From Secundilactobacillus oryzae JCM 18671 (GTDB lineage Bacteria > Bacillota > Bacilli > Lactobacillales > Lactobacillaceae), in the NCBI RefSeq assembly GCF_000740055.1, contig NZ_BBJM01000008.1, forward strand, positions 1-61,871: a DNA stretch of 61,871 nt, in the 5' to 3' direction. The position numbers and the translations under genes are program-made. Numbering within the stretch: the first letter of the stretch is position 1; every line of letters starts with the position of its first letter. This document shows positions 44,984 through 54,446 of this stretch, piece by piece. The notes beneath the pieces are model-generated. The model did not search any database. It was not told the DNA's origin and saw nothing but the letters and a program-made list of their open reading frames with translations.

Positions 44984-46375
44984 ATGCCAGAAAAATTTGT
45001 ATTCGAACCCGCTGATGCTAGCGAGTTAAAAAATCAATATGACCTTGTTGTTATTGGTTCAGGAGGTGCGGGTCTGACAGCTGCTGTCCAAGCAAAAGAA
45101 TTAGGTTTGAATCCCGTTATTCTTGAAAAGATGGACCGTTTAGGTGGCAACACCACGCGGGCTTCATCAGGAATGAACGCGGCTGAGACACTCGTGCAAT
45201 TAAAGCACAAAGTGGTCGACAGTTTCGAAGACTTTTATGCTGAAACTTATAAGGGTGGTGGCAATCTCAATAACCCTGAGCTCTTGAAGTACTTTACGGA
45301 ACATAGTGCGCTTGCAATTGATTGGTTAGCTGACCATGATATTCAGCTTGATGACATCACCATTACCGGTGGGATGAGTAAGATGAGAACCCATCGTCCA
45401 AGTTCAATGGCTCCAATCGGCGGTTTCTTGGTGACCGAATTATTGAAACTTGCCCAAAAACTTGAAATTCCAATTTTCCATAAGGTAAAAGTGGATGAAA
45501 TTACTGAACAAGACGGTAAAATCAGTGGATTAAAGGTAACGGCTGATGGTACGCCAAAGGAAATCAAAGCTGGTGCCGTTGTACTTGCAACTGGAGGTTT
45601 TGGTGCCAACCAAGATTTATTGGCAAAATACCGTCCTGATCTTAAAGGCTACAAGACGACTAACCAACCTTGTGCTACGGGTGACGGAATTGCCTTGGCT
45701 ACTAAATTGGGTGCTAAAGCAGTTGATATGGACCAAGTTCAAGTTCACCCAACGGTTCAACAAGACTTCGACCATGTTTTCTTGATTGGCGAAGCAGTTC
45801 GTGGTGAAGGTGCCATTTTGGTTAACAACGAAGGTAAGCGTTTCGTGAACGAACTTGATACGCGTAAGAACGTCACAGCTGCTATCGATTCACTCGGTGG
45901 TACTGGTGCTTACTTAGTATTCGACCGCGGTATTCGTGACCGTGTAAAAGCAATCGAATTTTACGATCACGTTGGTTTGGTTAAGACTGGTGAAACGCTT
46001 GAAGCACTCGCCCAGGAGACTGGTGTTGATGCAGCTAACCTTCAAGCCGCAGTGGCTACTTGGAATACTGCAATTGCAAACAAGAATGATGCAGAATTCG
46101 GTCGGACAACTGGTATGGATCGTGATATTTCTCATGGCCCATTCTACTCAATCCATATCGCACCTGCCGTTCACTACACTATGGGTGGTATTGCAATTAA
46201 CAAAGATACGCAAGTGCTTAAAGAAGACGGTCAAACGATTCCAGGCCTATATGCAGCCGGTGAAATTGTTGGTGGTCTTCACGGAAACAACCGAATTGGT
46301 GGTAACTCCATTGCGGAAACCGTTATTTTTGGCCGCCAAGCGGGACAACAAGTGTTTACGTATTTAGAAAACTAA
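44984..46375 (+). CDS. frdA: Soluble fumarate reductase flavoprotein
   Basis: 463 residues: FAD motif VVIGSGGAGLTAAVQAKELG, TRASSGMNA, TGDGIALATKLGAKAVDMDQVQVHPT, VHYTMGGIAIN and RIGGNSIAETVIFGR. Single-subunit flavin fumarate reductase (OsmS/flavocytochrome c-like without heme). It reduces fumarate to succinate, closing the pathway from citrate or malate. AGAGGAGAC precedes ATG. Confidence 0.92.
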   Translation: MPEKFVFEPADASELKNQYDLVVIGSGGAGLTAAVQAKELGLNPVILEKMDRLGGNTTRASSGMNAAETLVQLKHKVVDSFEDFYAETYKGGGNLNNPELLKYFTEHSALAIDWLADHDIQLDDITITGGMSKMRTHRPSSMAPIGGFLVTELLKLAQKLEIPIFHKVKVDEITEQDGKISGLKVTADGTPKEIKAGAVVLATGGFGANQDLLAKYRPDLKGYKTTNQPCATGDGIALATKLGAKAVDMDQVQVHPTVQQDFDHVFLIGEAVRGEGAILVNNEGKRFVNELDTRKNVTAAIDSLGGTGAYLVFDRGIRDRVKAIEFYDHVGLVKTGETLEALAQETGVDAANLQAAVATWNTAIANKNDAEFGRTTGMDRDISHGPFYSIHIAPAVHYTMGGIAINKDTQVLKEDGQTIPGLYAAGEIVGGLHGNNRIGGNSIAETVIFGRQAGQQVFTYLEN

Positions 46376-46432
46376 TAAATTCAATCGTGTTAGAATAACT
46401 CTGATAATAAATTTGATAAATGGGTGATCACG

Positions 46433-47320
46433 GTGAATACAAAAGATCTAGATTACTTTATGTCCTTGGTAGAATTACGAAAATATACGAGAGTAGCAGC
46501 AACTTTTTCTGTCTCGCAGCCGGCAGTTACACAGGCGGTTAAGCGGCTTGAGCGTGAGTTTGAGGTAGAATTAGTTACGCAAGATAGGGCTCACCAGCAG
46601 ACCCATATAACAAGAGCTGGCCAGCTCTTGTACAAGAATGCGCAAAAGATTAATAAACAGTTACAGCTAGCACATGTTGAGATAAATGATGCTAAGCAAG
46701 AAAGAATCAAGTTTGGATTACCACCAATTATTGGGATGCTTTACTTTCCCCAAGTAGCCGGTAAATTGCTAAAAAGTGGCATTTTGCAGCAGACAGATGT
46801 CGTCGAGACTGGATCCGGTCACTTGATTTCGGCCTTGAAAAAAGGAGAAATTAATATTGCATTGTTGGGTTCAATAAAACCCTTGGATTTTGAAGAATTT
46901 ACATCTATTCACTTAGGTAAACGACCATTCAATATTATTGCAAGCCCTGATAATCAGATTTCTAAACGAAGCTCAGTAAAATTCGCTGAATTAAAGGATC
47001 AAGATTTTATTAATTTGGACAGTAAGTATGTACATCCTTTAGCGTTTAAAGCATATTCAGAATCTGCGGGAGTAACGCCTAGAGTAACTTATACTCCCCC
47101 GGATATTGCATGGGTAAAGGGGCTTGTTGCCGCTAATCTGGGTATTAGTTTAATTGTGAAAGATGTAGTTAATCCGACAGACAGACTAGTTAGTATACCG
47201 TTGGAGGATGAGGTACCTGAACGATTTAATATCTCAATCGCTATACGAAAAGATTATCCATTGACTGAATTAGAGGATCAGTTCGTTAATTTAATGAGTC
47301 AAATTGTACTGAGTGATTGA
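46433..47320 (+). CDS. LysR-family transcriptional regulator
   Basis: About 295 residues starting NTKDLDYFMSLVELRKYTRVAATFSVSQPAVTQAVKRLE (HTH) with a periplasmic-binding-type effector domain. GTG at 46433 gives the usual LysR N-terminus; the GTG at 46424 is in frame but would add three residues. It lies at the border between the fumC-frdA set and the citrate/malate block, the usual place of an MleR/CitR-like activator. AT-richer than frdA. Confidence 0.85.
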   Translation: MNTKDLDYFMSLVELRKYTRVAATFSVSQPAVTQAVKRLEREFEVELVTQDRAHQQTHITRAGQLLYKNAQKINKQLQLAHVEINDAKQERIKFGLPPIIGMLYFPQVAGKLLKSGILQQTDVVETGSGHLISALKKGEINIALLGSIKPLDFEEFTSIHLGKRPFNIIASPDNQISKRSSVKFAELKDQDFINLDSKYVHPLAFKAYSESAGVTPRVTYTPPDIAWVKGLVAANLGISLIVKDVVNPTDRLVSIPLEDEVPERFNISIAIRKDYPLTELEDQFVNLMSQIVLSD

Positions 47321-47449
47321 TAGAAAAATATAGTAGCGATAGGCTATTTATTTTTTTGACTTTTTGGATTTTTAAAAATAGTCATTAATTATAGATAAAT
47401 GTCAATTAATTAATTATTATTTTAAAAATATAAATATTTATTTATATTT

Positions 47450-47479
47450 TTAACATTTATAAAATAATTATGTTATAAT
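47450..47479 (+). promoter_or_regulatory. Promoter of the malate/lactate dehydrogenase gene
   Basis: TTAACA (47450-47455), 18 bp, TATAAT (47474-47479), in a very AT-rich 207-bp gap. Confidence 0.6.
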
Positions 47480-47527
47480 TTATGTGAAATATAGTTCAAA
47501 CTTTGGAAAAGAAAGAAGTTTATATTT

Positions 47528-48460
47528 ATGAATAAAGAGAAGCATAAGGTCATCTTGGTTGGTGACGGTGCCGTTGGGTCATCCTTTGCTTTTTCAATTT
47601 TGCAAAGTGGTGGCGTTGATGAATTAGTCATTGTGGACATAAAAAAAGATCACACTATGGGAGATGCATTGGACCTAGAGGATATTACACCATTCTCTGG
47701 TTCAGCTACCGTTCGTACTGGGGATTATAGTGATGCTTCAGAAGCCCAAATTGTTGTTATTACGGCCGGAGTACCGCGTAAACCTGGGGAGACGCGTCTT
47801 GACCTAGTTGAAAAGAACACTAAGATTTTAGAATCAATAATTTCACCGGTTGTACAGAGCGGATTTAAGGGTTGTTTTGTAGTCTCTGCCAATCCAGTTG
47901 ATATCTTAACGACCATGACACAAAGATTATCAGGATTTCCAAAAGAAAGAGTCATTGGTACCGGAACTTCTTTAGATTCAGCACGGTTACAAGTTGCGCT
48001 GGCTCATAAATTAGATGTTGATGTGCGAGAAATTAACGCATACGTTTTGGGAGAACATGGTGATAGTTCGTTTGCCAATTTTGATGAGGCAAAAGTTGCC
48101 GGAGAGGCAATTAGAGATATTCAAAATATTACAGACGATGATTTACTAGAATTAGAGTCTGAAGTGAAGAAAAAAGGTGGCAAAATTATTGGCTACAAAG
48201 GTGCTACTTTCTATGGTGTAGCAATGAGTCTTGGCATTATCTGTAAAGCTATTCTGATGAATGAAGATTTGGTACTGCCGGTTTCAGCACCTCTGGATGG
48301 TCAGTATGGGTTAAAGAATATTTATCTGGGTACTGTATCAATCATTAATGGTAACGGTATTCAACAGGTCCTAGAAGTACCGCTGTCAGAAGAAGAAACT
48401 AAAAAAATGCAGCATTCAGCATATGAAATGAATAAAGTGTTAGAGGAAGTTAAAGCCTAA
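47528..48460 (+). CDS. LDH-family dehydrogenase with malate-type specificity residue
   Basis: 310 residues of L-lactate dehydrogenase type: GDGAVGSSFAF, catalytic Arg90 and His177 (LGEHGDS), Asp150 and Arg153 (SLDSAR). At the classical specificity position (Gln102 in Bacillus LDH, context PQKPGETR) it has Arg84 (GVPRKPGETR). Gln102Arg is the textbook change that turns LDH into malate dehydrogenase. Next to a dicarboxylate/citrate carrier, citrate lyase, fumC and frdA, an oxaloacetate-to-malate role is likely. AAAGAAAG precedes ATG. Confidence 0.85.
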   Translation: MNKEKHKVILVGDGAVGSSFAFSILQSGGVDELVIVDIKKDHTMGDALDLEDITPFSGSATVRTGDYSDASEAQIVVITAGVPRKPGETRLDLVEKNTKILESIISPVVQSGFKGCFVVSANPVDILTTMTQRLSGFPKERVIGTGTSLDSARLQVALAHKLDVDVREINAYVLGEHGDSSFANFDEAKVAGEAIRDIQNITDDDLLELESEVKKKGGKIIGYKGATFYGVAMSLGIICKAILMNEDLVLPVSAPLDGQYGLKNIYLGTVSIINGNGIQQVLEVPLSEEETKKMQHSAYEMNKVLEEVKA

Positions 48461-48519
48461 AATTTTTTTGCTAACAATTGTTAATTGATTCACAAAAATA
48501 AAAATGGGAAGTGTTCCTA

Positions 48520-49941
48520 ATGTCACAACTGTCTAAAGTTGATTATAAAAAATTTATTTTACCCCTTGTCGTGGGTTTGATTGTTTGGTTTGCATCACCA
48601 ATAAAACCAGCTAGTGTTTCTATGGCTGGTTGGCACATTTTAGCAATTTTCGTTGCTACCATTTTAGGTTGTATTACACAGCCACTGCCAATTGCTGCTG
48701 TTGCATTGATTGGGATTACCCTAACAGTATTGTTTGGCATAGTGCCATTGGACGATGCAATGTTAGCTTTCGGTAACGGAACAGTCTGGATGATTGCCAT
48801 GGCATACATTTTGTCTCGCGGATTTATTAAGACTGGATTTGGTAAGCGTATTGGCCTTATCTTTGTAAAATTATTCGGTAAAAGAACCTTGGGACTTGCC
48901 TATGCATTAATGGGCGTGGACTTGGTGCTTTCACCAGCCACTCCAAGTAATACTGCCCGTTCTGGTGGGATTGTTTTACCAATTGTCGATTCTATTGCAC
49001 ATTCATTTGGTTCTAGAGCTGAGGATGGGACAGGACGTAAAATTGGATCATTTCTTGTTTATACTGCCTTTCACGGGAACGTTATTGATAGTGCTATTTT
49101 CTTAACTGCTATGGCGCCTAACTTAGTTTCGGTATCGTTAGCAACTGCTTTTGGCGTTCATATTTCGTGGTTTAGCTGGTTGGCAGCAAGTATTCTGCCC
49201 GGTGTTATTAGTTTTTTGGTTGTGCCATATATTATTTATAAAATGTATCCACCTGAAATTAAGGATACACCAGATGCAAAACAATGGGCTGAAGATGAGC
49301 TTGAGAAAATGGGCAAGATGTCACTTGCAGAAAAGTTAATGGCGGCTGTTTTCTGCATTGCTTTAGTTCTTTGGATTCTTTCTAGTTTCATCGGAATGGA
49401 AGCAACTTTGGTAGCATTTATTGCTGTTTCATTATTGCTAATCACTGGGGTTATCACCATTGATGATGTTTTAAATGAACGTGGAGCTTGGAATGTTGTT
49501 GTTTGGTTTTCAATTTTAATCTTCATGGCGAATGAATTAACAAAGCTCGGATTTATTCCTTGGTTATCACATACAATTGCTAACTCGCTTCACGGTATGA
49601 GCTGGGGGATTGTGTTGGTTATCCTATGTGTCTTCTATTTCTATATTCACTATCTATTTGCGAGTGGTACAGCACATGTTTCGGCTATGTATGGTGCTTT
49701 GCTCGGAGTTGCTATAGCTGCTGGTGCACCAGCAACGATGTCTGCGCTGATGCTTGGATATACAGCTTCATTGTTTAGCTCAACGACTCACTATGCGAGT
49801 GGTTCTGCTTCAGCTATGTTCGGTTCAGGATATGTTGCACAAAAAGATTGGTGGAAAATGAATTTCATTATAGGGATCGTATATTTGATTATTTGGATTG
49901 GCTTTGGTTCTTTATGGATGAAGCTTATCGGTCTTTGGTAA
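48520..49941 (+). CDS. citT: DASS-family anion:Na+/antiport carrier, CitT-like citrate/succinate antiporter
   Basis: 473 residues, about 12-14 membrane helices, with SPATPSNTARSGGIVLPIV and TMSALMLGYTASLFSSTTHYASGSASAMFGSG, the paired SNT-type motifs of the DASS family. Likely exchanges citrate (or malate) for succinate. ATG at 48520 follows GGGAAG; the upstream in-frame codons lack support. 59 bases after the dehydrogenase, so probably one transcript. Confidence 0.88.
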   Translation: MSQLSKVDYKKFILPLVVGLIVWFASPIKPASVSMAGWHILAIFVATILGCITQPLPIAAVALIGITLTVLFGIVPLDDAMLAFGNGTVWMIAMAYILSRGFIKTGFGKRIGLIFVKLFGKRTLGLAYALMGVDLVLSPATPSNTARSGGIVLPIVDSIAHSFGSRAEDGTGRKIGSFLVYTAFHGNVIDSAIFLTAMAPNLVSVSLATAFGVHISWFSWLAASILPGVISFLVVPYIIYKMYPPEIKDTPDAKQWAEDELEKMGKMSLAEKLMAAVFCIALVLWILSSFIGMEATLVAFIAVSLLLITGVITIDDVLNERGAWNVVVWFSILIFMANELTKLGFIPWLSHTIANSLHGMSWGIVLVILCVFYFYIHYLFASGTAHVSAMYGALLGVAIAAGAPATMSALMLGYTASLFSSTTHYASGSASAMFGSGYVAQKDWWKMNFIIGIVYLIIWIGFGSLWMKLIGLW

Positions 49942-49946
49942 AAATA

Positions 49947-49982
49947 AAAAACAGTGCTGAATTATTCAGGGCTGTTTTTTAA
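49947..49982 (+). terminator. Rho-independent terminator
   Basis: AAAAACAGtgCTGAAT / ATTCAGggCTGTTTTTT hairpin after the DASS gene. Confidence 0.85.
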
Positions 49983-50002
49983 TTAGATATTGAGGTACGA
50001 AA

Positions 50003-50791
50003 ATGAAATTGATGACGGAAGATAATGTACGATTAGAATATACAGATAGAGGACAAGGGGTACCGATTCTTCTTTTAGCGGGATTAGGAAGCTATAAAGA
50101 ACTATGGCATCCAACTGAACGATTTTTGCTCAATATGGGCTTTCGAGTAATTTGCCTTGATGAGCGTAATCAGGGAAGTTCCGAGCATACGGTGTTAGGG
50201 CGACGCATGAGCCGTCATGGGAAAGACCTCGCTGAAGTGTTAGATGCGCTCAAGTTAGATCATTTTATAGCTATAGGTAACTCTATGGGAGTAGCGACAA
50301 TTTTTTCATATATTTCTTTGTTTGGAGATAGTAAACTTAGTGGTTTTGTGGATATAGATCAAAGCCCTAAGATGGTAAATGATGAAAATTGGCAATTGGG
50401 CTATAAAGGGCTCACCTGGTCAGAATTTCCAGAAATATTGAGGCTTCCAATGGCAAAAGCAAATATAGTGCAAATAGATGATGAAACGCGTGATTTAGTA
50501 CAAAATGCGAGGTTAAAACATCCCTACGATGCTGAACTAAATTATCCGCTCCGGCTTGATCACAATGCACAAGACTGGCGAGATGTTTTAGGAACCATGA
50601 AAGTCCCCTTTCTAGCAGTTGCTGGCGCAAAGTCCCCATACTTCAATCCAGATTTTGCAAAAATTAGTTCAGAAATTGCACCTCATGGTGAGTACGAAAT
50701 TGTTGAAGATGCGGGGCATTTAGTAATGGCGGAACAACCGGAACGTTTCAACCAGATATTGGAGGAATTTTTGAATCGGCTAGAATCTTAA
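50003..50791 (+). CDS. Alpha/beta hydrolase
   Basis: 262 residues: oxyanion LAGLGSYKELW, nucleophile elbow GNSMGV (Ser), Asp in the AVAGAKSPYF region, His in EDAGHLVMAEQPERF. It resembles chloroperoxidase/esterase-type hydrolases found in citrate clusters, with no assigned role there. It converges on citI, sharing 4 bases at the stops. Confidence 0.8.
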   Translation: MKLMTEDNVRLEYTDRGQGVPILLLAGLGSYKELWHPTERFLLNMGFRVICLDERNQGSSEHTVLGRRMSRHGKDLAEVLDALKLDHFIAIGNSMGVATIFSYISLFGDSKLSGFVDIDQSPKMVNDENWQLGYKGLTWSEFPEILRLPMAKANIVQIDDETRDLVQNARLKHPYDAELNYPLRLDHNAQDWRDVLGTMKVPFLAVAGAKSPYFNPDFAKISSEIAPHGEYEIVEDAGHLVMAEQPERFNQILEEFLNRLES

Positions 50792-51735
50792 CTATTCATT
50801 TCCATTAAGACTCGATTGGCCACGCCCTCATTGGTGACAAAATCGGTTAAAAGTTCGCCACGCAAGGCGCCAAGAAGTGCACGTCCTTTGAATTTGCTTT
50901 TGATAATCCCCAAACGAGTAGGAACAGACAAAATAGTATCCATTGAAGCGCCAAAAAACTTATCTTTACCGGAAGTTAAAATATTTCCATTGATATCGTA
51001 TGGGCGTCCGTACAGCATGCCGCTTACCTTATCTAAATCAACATTTTCAAGAATTTCAGGAACGTGTTGTCGCCAAGTACTGATTGAATTGATAGATGCG
51101 ATGGTCCCGATTCCGGTAAATAGCATGTCCATCTTAGACATCATTGAAAATGCGGGAACTAGTGCAGGCTCTTCCTGAAGTGATTGCCTAATATTGTCGT
51201 TCAGAATGTATAGTGGACCTGGTACGGTAACGTATTTTGCACTATATTTGGATGCTGCCTTTTGAACAAGTGGCGTCGAGCCAGAAACGGAATTGTACTT
51301 CAAATTATCGCCCATAAATTGAGTGAAAACTGTGTCGTCACGCACCTCGCTTTGAAAATGATTAATGGTGTTAAGAACTGTACCACCCCAGGAAACACCA
51401 ATAATTCGATTTCGAGTAATCATTTCTTGAATGGTCTGAGCTGCGAATTCAACAATATTTTCGCTGTCTTCATTTGAAGAATCAGCATCCTTGATGATAT
51501 AGGCATTTTGGATATTAAAATTCTTTTTAAAAAATGCTTCTAACTCCAAATTTCGATCGATTGGGGCGTTGATATTTATTTTAACAAGACCAGTTTCAAG
51601 CGCTTCGTCAAGTGATTTTGAAATTAAGTAACGGCTTAGGTTATATTTTTTCGATATTTCTGCGATTGTCATTTTAGAGAGATAGAAGTCTCTGGCCAGA
51701 TTAGCTAGCTGCTCTTTATTTTTAGTGTCATCCAT
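50788..51735 (-). CDS. citI: SorC/DeoR-family regulator of citrate metabolism, CitI-like
   Basis: 315 residues: N-terminal HTH (MTIAEISKKYNLSRYLISKSLDEAL) and a sugar-isomerase-like effector domain (GVSWGGTVLNTI, MLFTGIGTI, ALLGALRGELLTDFVTNEGVANRVL). In Weissella and other LAB, CitI binds citrate and activates both divergent cit promoters. It is divergent from citM here. GGAGGC precedes ATG. Confidence 0.9.
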   Translation of the reverse strand: MDDTKNKEQLANLARDFYLSKMTIAEISKKYNLSRYLISKSLDEALETGLVKININAPIDRNLELEAFFKKNFNIQNAYIIKDADSSNEDSENIVEFAAQTIQEMITRNRIIGVSWGGTVLNTINHFQSEVRDDTVFTQFMGDNLKYNSVSGSTPLVQKAASKYSAKYVTVPGPLYILNDNIRQSLQEEPALVPAFSMMSKMDMLFTGIGTIASINSISTWRQHVPEILENVDLDKVSGMLYGRPYDINGNILTSGKDKFFGASMDTILSVPTRLGIIKSKFKGRALLGALRGELLTDFVTNEGVANRVLMEMNS

Positions 51736-51928
51736 AATGTGCCTCCTAATTAAGGTCTATCATATCAATTTTTGAGAAAAAAGTTTAATTAACTTACATT
51801 TAAGTCGAAACTAATTTAAATTTATTAAAAATACATCCTAAATTTGAAAATATTTAAAAATAGAGGTAAACTTAAATTATTAATTGATTTGATAAATGCT
51901 GCACAATCATAAAGAAAAGGATGATGTT
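51736..51928. promoter_or_regulatory. Divergent citI-citM control region
   Basis: About 190 very AT-rich bases with repeated TTAAATTT/AATTTAAA-like stretches, as in CitI operator regions of other LAB. AAAAGGA lies 7 nt before the TTG start of citM. Exact operators cannot be drawn by eye. Confidence 0.55.
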
Positions 51929-53089
51929 TTGACTGAAACGGATGAGATATTAAAGCTTCATGAAAAGTATACAGGTGTACTAGATATTAATTCTGAGTTG
52001 GATGTGAAATCTAAACATGATCTTAGTCAGGCTTATACTCCTGGAGTCGCTGTTATTTCAAAGTTAATTGCGGAAAATCCCCAATTAAAAAATAAATACA
52101 CAATGAGTGGGAAACTTATCGCTCTAATTACTGATGGCTCAGCCGTATTGGGATTAGGCAACATAGGTCCAGCAGGCGGCTTACCAGTCATTGAAGGTAA
52201 GGCGCTTCTGTACAAGGACTTATCTGGTATAGATGCGATTCCAATTGCAATTGATCAGGTAGATGTTGATGAATTTGTGTCAACTATTAAGAATACCTCG
52301 TTATCATTTGCTGGAATCCATTTGGAAGATATTGCAGCACCAAGATGTTTCGATATTGAAGAAAAACTAAAAAGGGAACTTGATATTCCTGTGTATCATG
52401 ACGATCAAGAAGGAACCGCAATTGTTGTCTTGGCTGGACTTATCAATTCGTTGAAACTAGTAGGGAAAAAGTTAGAAACGGCCAATATTATTGTTAATGG
52501 TGTTGGCGCTTCGGGTCTTGCTACGGCCAATCTATTGTATGAAGTAGGTGCGAAGCACATTACTTTGGTTGACATTAATGGCGTTATTACAGGCGATGAT
52601 GAAGCAGCCAATAACTATCAGAAAAATTTAGCACAAAAGTTAGACACTCCCAGTTCTGACAAGCATAAATCTCTTTCAGAGGTAATTTCAGGACAAGATG
52701 TCTTTATAGGCTTATCAGATCAAGACGTCTTGACTGATGATGATGTCAAACAAATGGATGCCCAACCTATTATTTTCGCGTTAGCTAATCCCAAACCAGA
52801 GATTAACCCGCAAGTAGCGTCAGAAGCGGGGGCCGCAATTGTGGCGACTGGCTCAAGCCAGTATCCTAATCAAGTGAACAATATTTTAGCTTTTCCGGGG
52901 TTATTTAAAGGGTTACTAGAAAGTGGCATTAAGCAGGTTGACAGTAGTTTGCAAAAAGCTGTGGCTTTAGCTTTGGCTGATGTTATAGAAAAGCCCACAA
53001 AGAAAAATATTGTTCCCAGTGTTTTTGATAAAAAAGTCGTGCCAAGTGTTGTAAATGCAATAGTTAAATATGCTTCTGAAAATAAATAG
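51929..53089 (+). CDS. citM: NAD-dependent malic enzyme-type oxaloacetate decarboxylase
   Basis: About 386 residues: QAYTPGVAVISK, GSAVLGLGNIGPAGGLPVIEGKALLYK, VYHDDQEGTAIVVLAGL and GVGASGLATANLL (Rossmann). CitM proteins decarboxylate the oxaloacetate released by citrate lyase to pyruvate. TTG at 51929 has AAAGGA at 7 nt; ATG-like start 51896 has none. First gene of citMCDEFXG. Confidence 0.93.
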   Translation: MTETDEILKLHEKYTGVLDINSELDVKSKHDLSQAYTPGVAVISKLIAENPQLKNKYTMSGKLIALITDGSAVLGLGNIGPAGGLPVIEGKALLYKDLSGIDAIPIAIDQVDVDEFVSTIKNTSLSFAGIHLEDIAAPRCFDIEEKLKRELDIPVYHDDQEGTAIVVLAGLINSLKLVGKKLETANIIVNGVGASGLATANLLYEVGAKHITLVDINGVITGDDEAANNYQKNLAQKLDTPSSDKHKSLSEVISGQDVFIGLSDQDVLTDDDVKQMDAQPIIFALANPKPEINPQVASEAGAAIVATGSSQYPNQVNNILAFPGLFKGLLESGIKQVDSSLQKAVALALADVIEKPTKKNIVPSVFDKKVVPSVVNAIVKYASENK

Positions 53090-53105
53090 TTGAGGAGGTG
53101 GTAGG

Positions 53106-54161
53106 TTGAACGAAATTGTCGAATTAAATCTCCATGATTCTAAAGTTAGGTTGCGGTGGCAAAATTTTTTGAAATCGCTAGATATTAGCAATTTTTCCGA
53201 CAAAGAAGTTGAGAAAATTGATAAAACTTTAGGTATTTATGAGGATAATCAGCTTGTTGCCACTGGCTCTTTAGCTGGCAACACACTAAAGTATGTTGGC
53301 GTCTGTAACAAAGGCGTCACACAAGGATCTCGATTTAACACAATCGTAAATGCTTTAGTAAACTATTTATTTCAGAATAAAATTTTTCATATCTTTGTTT
53401 TTACCAAGGTCAAATATTCTACTAGTTTTCAACACCTTGGTTTTCACGAGCTTGCACGATCAAGTGAGGGGACGTTTTTAGAAACTGGAACTCCAGGCAT
53501 CCAAGATTTTCTTGCTGAAATCCCGCAAATTAGTAACCAAGGTCAAAAGCGTATTTCCGCTATTGTGATGAATGCGAATCCCTTTACGAATGGTCATCGT
53601 TATTTAGTCGAACAGGCAGCATGTGAAAGTGACTATGTTTACGTCTTCGTTGTAAGCACAGATTTATCCCTTTTTACTACTGTTGAGCGAACTAGCCTGG
53701 TTAAAGCGGGGACCGGTGATCTCGAAAATGTTTCGGTGATTAATGGTAATGACTATTTAGTGAGCTATACGACATTTCCAGCATATTTCTTGAAGTCTAC
53801 TGACGAAGAAATAGAGTATCAAACCACCTTAGATGCTCAGGTTTTTAAAACTCAAATCGCACCATTCCTCAACATAAAAAAGCGATTTGTTGGAACTGAG
53901 CCATTATCCAAAACAACCAAAAAATATAATGAGGTATTGAAACGGGAACTTTCACCGGAAATTCAAGTAGTGGAAATTGAGCGTCTTAAATCAAAAAGTC
54001 AGAACTTTATCACTGCCACTGAGGTTAGACACTTGATTCAAGAAAATAGAATTACTGCAATTGAATCATTGGTTCCAGCACCGACATACCAATTTATTAC
54101 TGATAATCAAGAACAACTAAGTCATCGTATTCAGGAAGGAATGAATATTAATGGAAATTAA
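53106..54161 (+). CDS. citC: [Citrate (pro-3S)-lyase] ligase
   Basis: 351 residues: an N-terminal GNAT-like domain, then the nucleotidyl-transferase motif NANPFTNGHRYLVEQA. It acetylates the prosthetic group thiol of CitD with ATP and acetate, activating the lyase. TTG start after GAGGAGGTGGTAGG. Overlaps citD by 11 bp. Confidence 0.95.
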   Translation: MNEIVELNLHDSKVRLRWQNFLKSLDISNFSDKEVEKIDKTLGIYEDNQLVATGSLAGNTLKYVGVCNKGVTQGSRFNTIVNALVNYLFQNKIFHIFVFTKVKYSTSFQHLGFHELARSSEGTFLETGTPGIQDFLAEIPQISNQGQKRISAIVMNANPFTNGHRYLVEQAACESDYVYVFVVSTDLSLFTTVERTSLVKAGTGDLENVSVINGNDYLVSYTTFPAYFLKSTDEEIEYQTTLDAQVFKTQIAPFLNIKKRFVGTEPLSKTTKKYNEVLKRELSPEIQVVEIERLKSKSQNFITATEVRHLIQENRITAIESLVPAPTYQFITDNQEQLSHRIQEGMNINGN

Positions 54162-54444
54162 ACAAACTGCAGTCGCAGGGACCTTAGAGTCATCAGATAT
54201 TCAAATTATGATTTCAAAAGGTACAAACGATTTTGAAATTGAGCTGGAATCTGATGTTAAGAAACAATTTGGTGATCAAATTACTAAGGTAATTACAGAT
54301 ACATTAAAACAATTGGGTGTCACAAGTGCAAAAATTAAGGCCGTAGATAAGGGCGCTTTAGACTGTGTTATTAAGGCCAGAACTATTGCTGCTGGTCAAC
54401 GAGCATTGGGAACTACTGATAAACCAGAATGGGAGGTACTGTAA
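54151..54444 (+). CDS. citD: Citrate lyase acyl carrier protein (gamma subunit)
   Basis: 97 residues. Ser14 (AGTLESSDIQI) is the attachment site for 2'-(5''-triphosphoribosyl)-3'-dephospho-CoA. ATG is embedded in the end of citC; citE begins 2 nt after its stop. Confidence 0.95.
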   Translation: MEIKQTAVAGTLESSDIQIMISKGTNDFEIELESDVKKQFGDQITKVITDTLKQLGVTSAKIKAVDKGALDCVIKARTIAAGQRALGTTDKPEWEVL

Positions 54445-54446
54445 GC

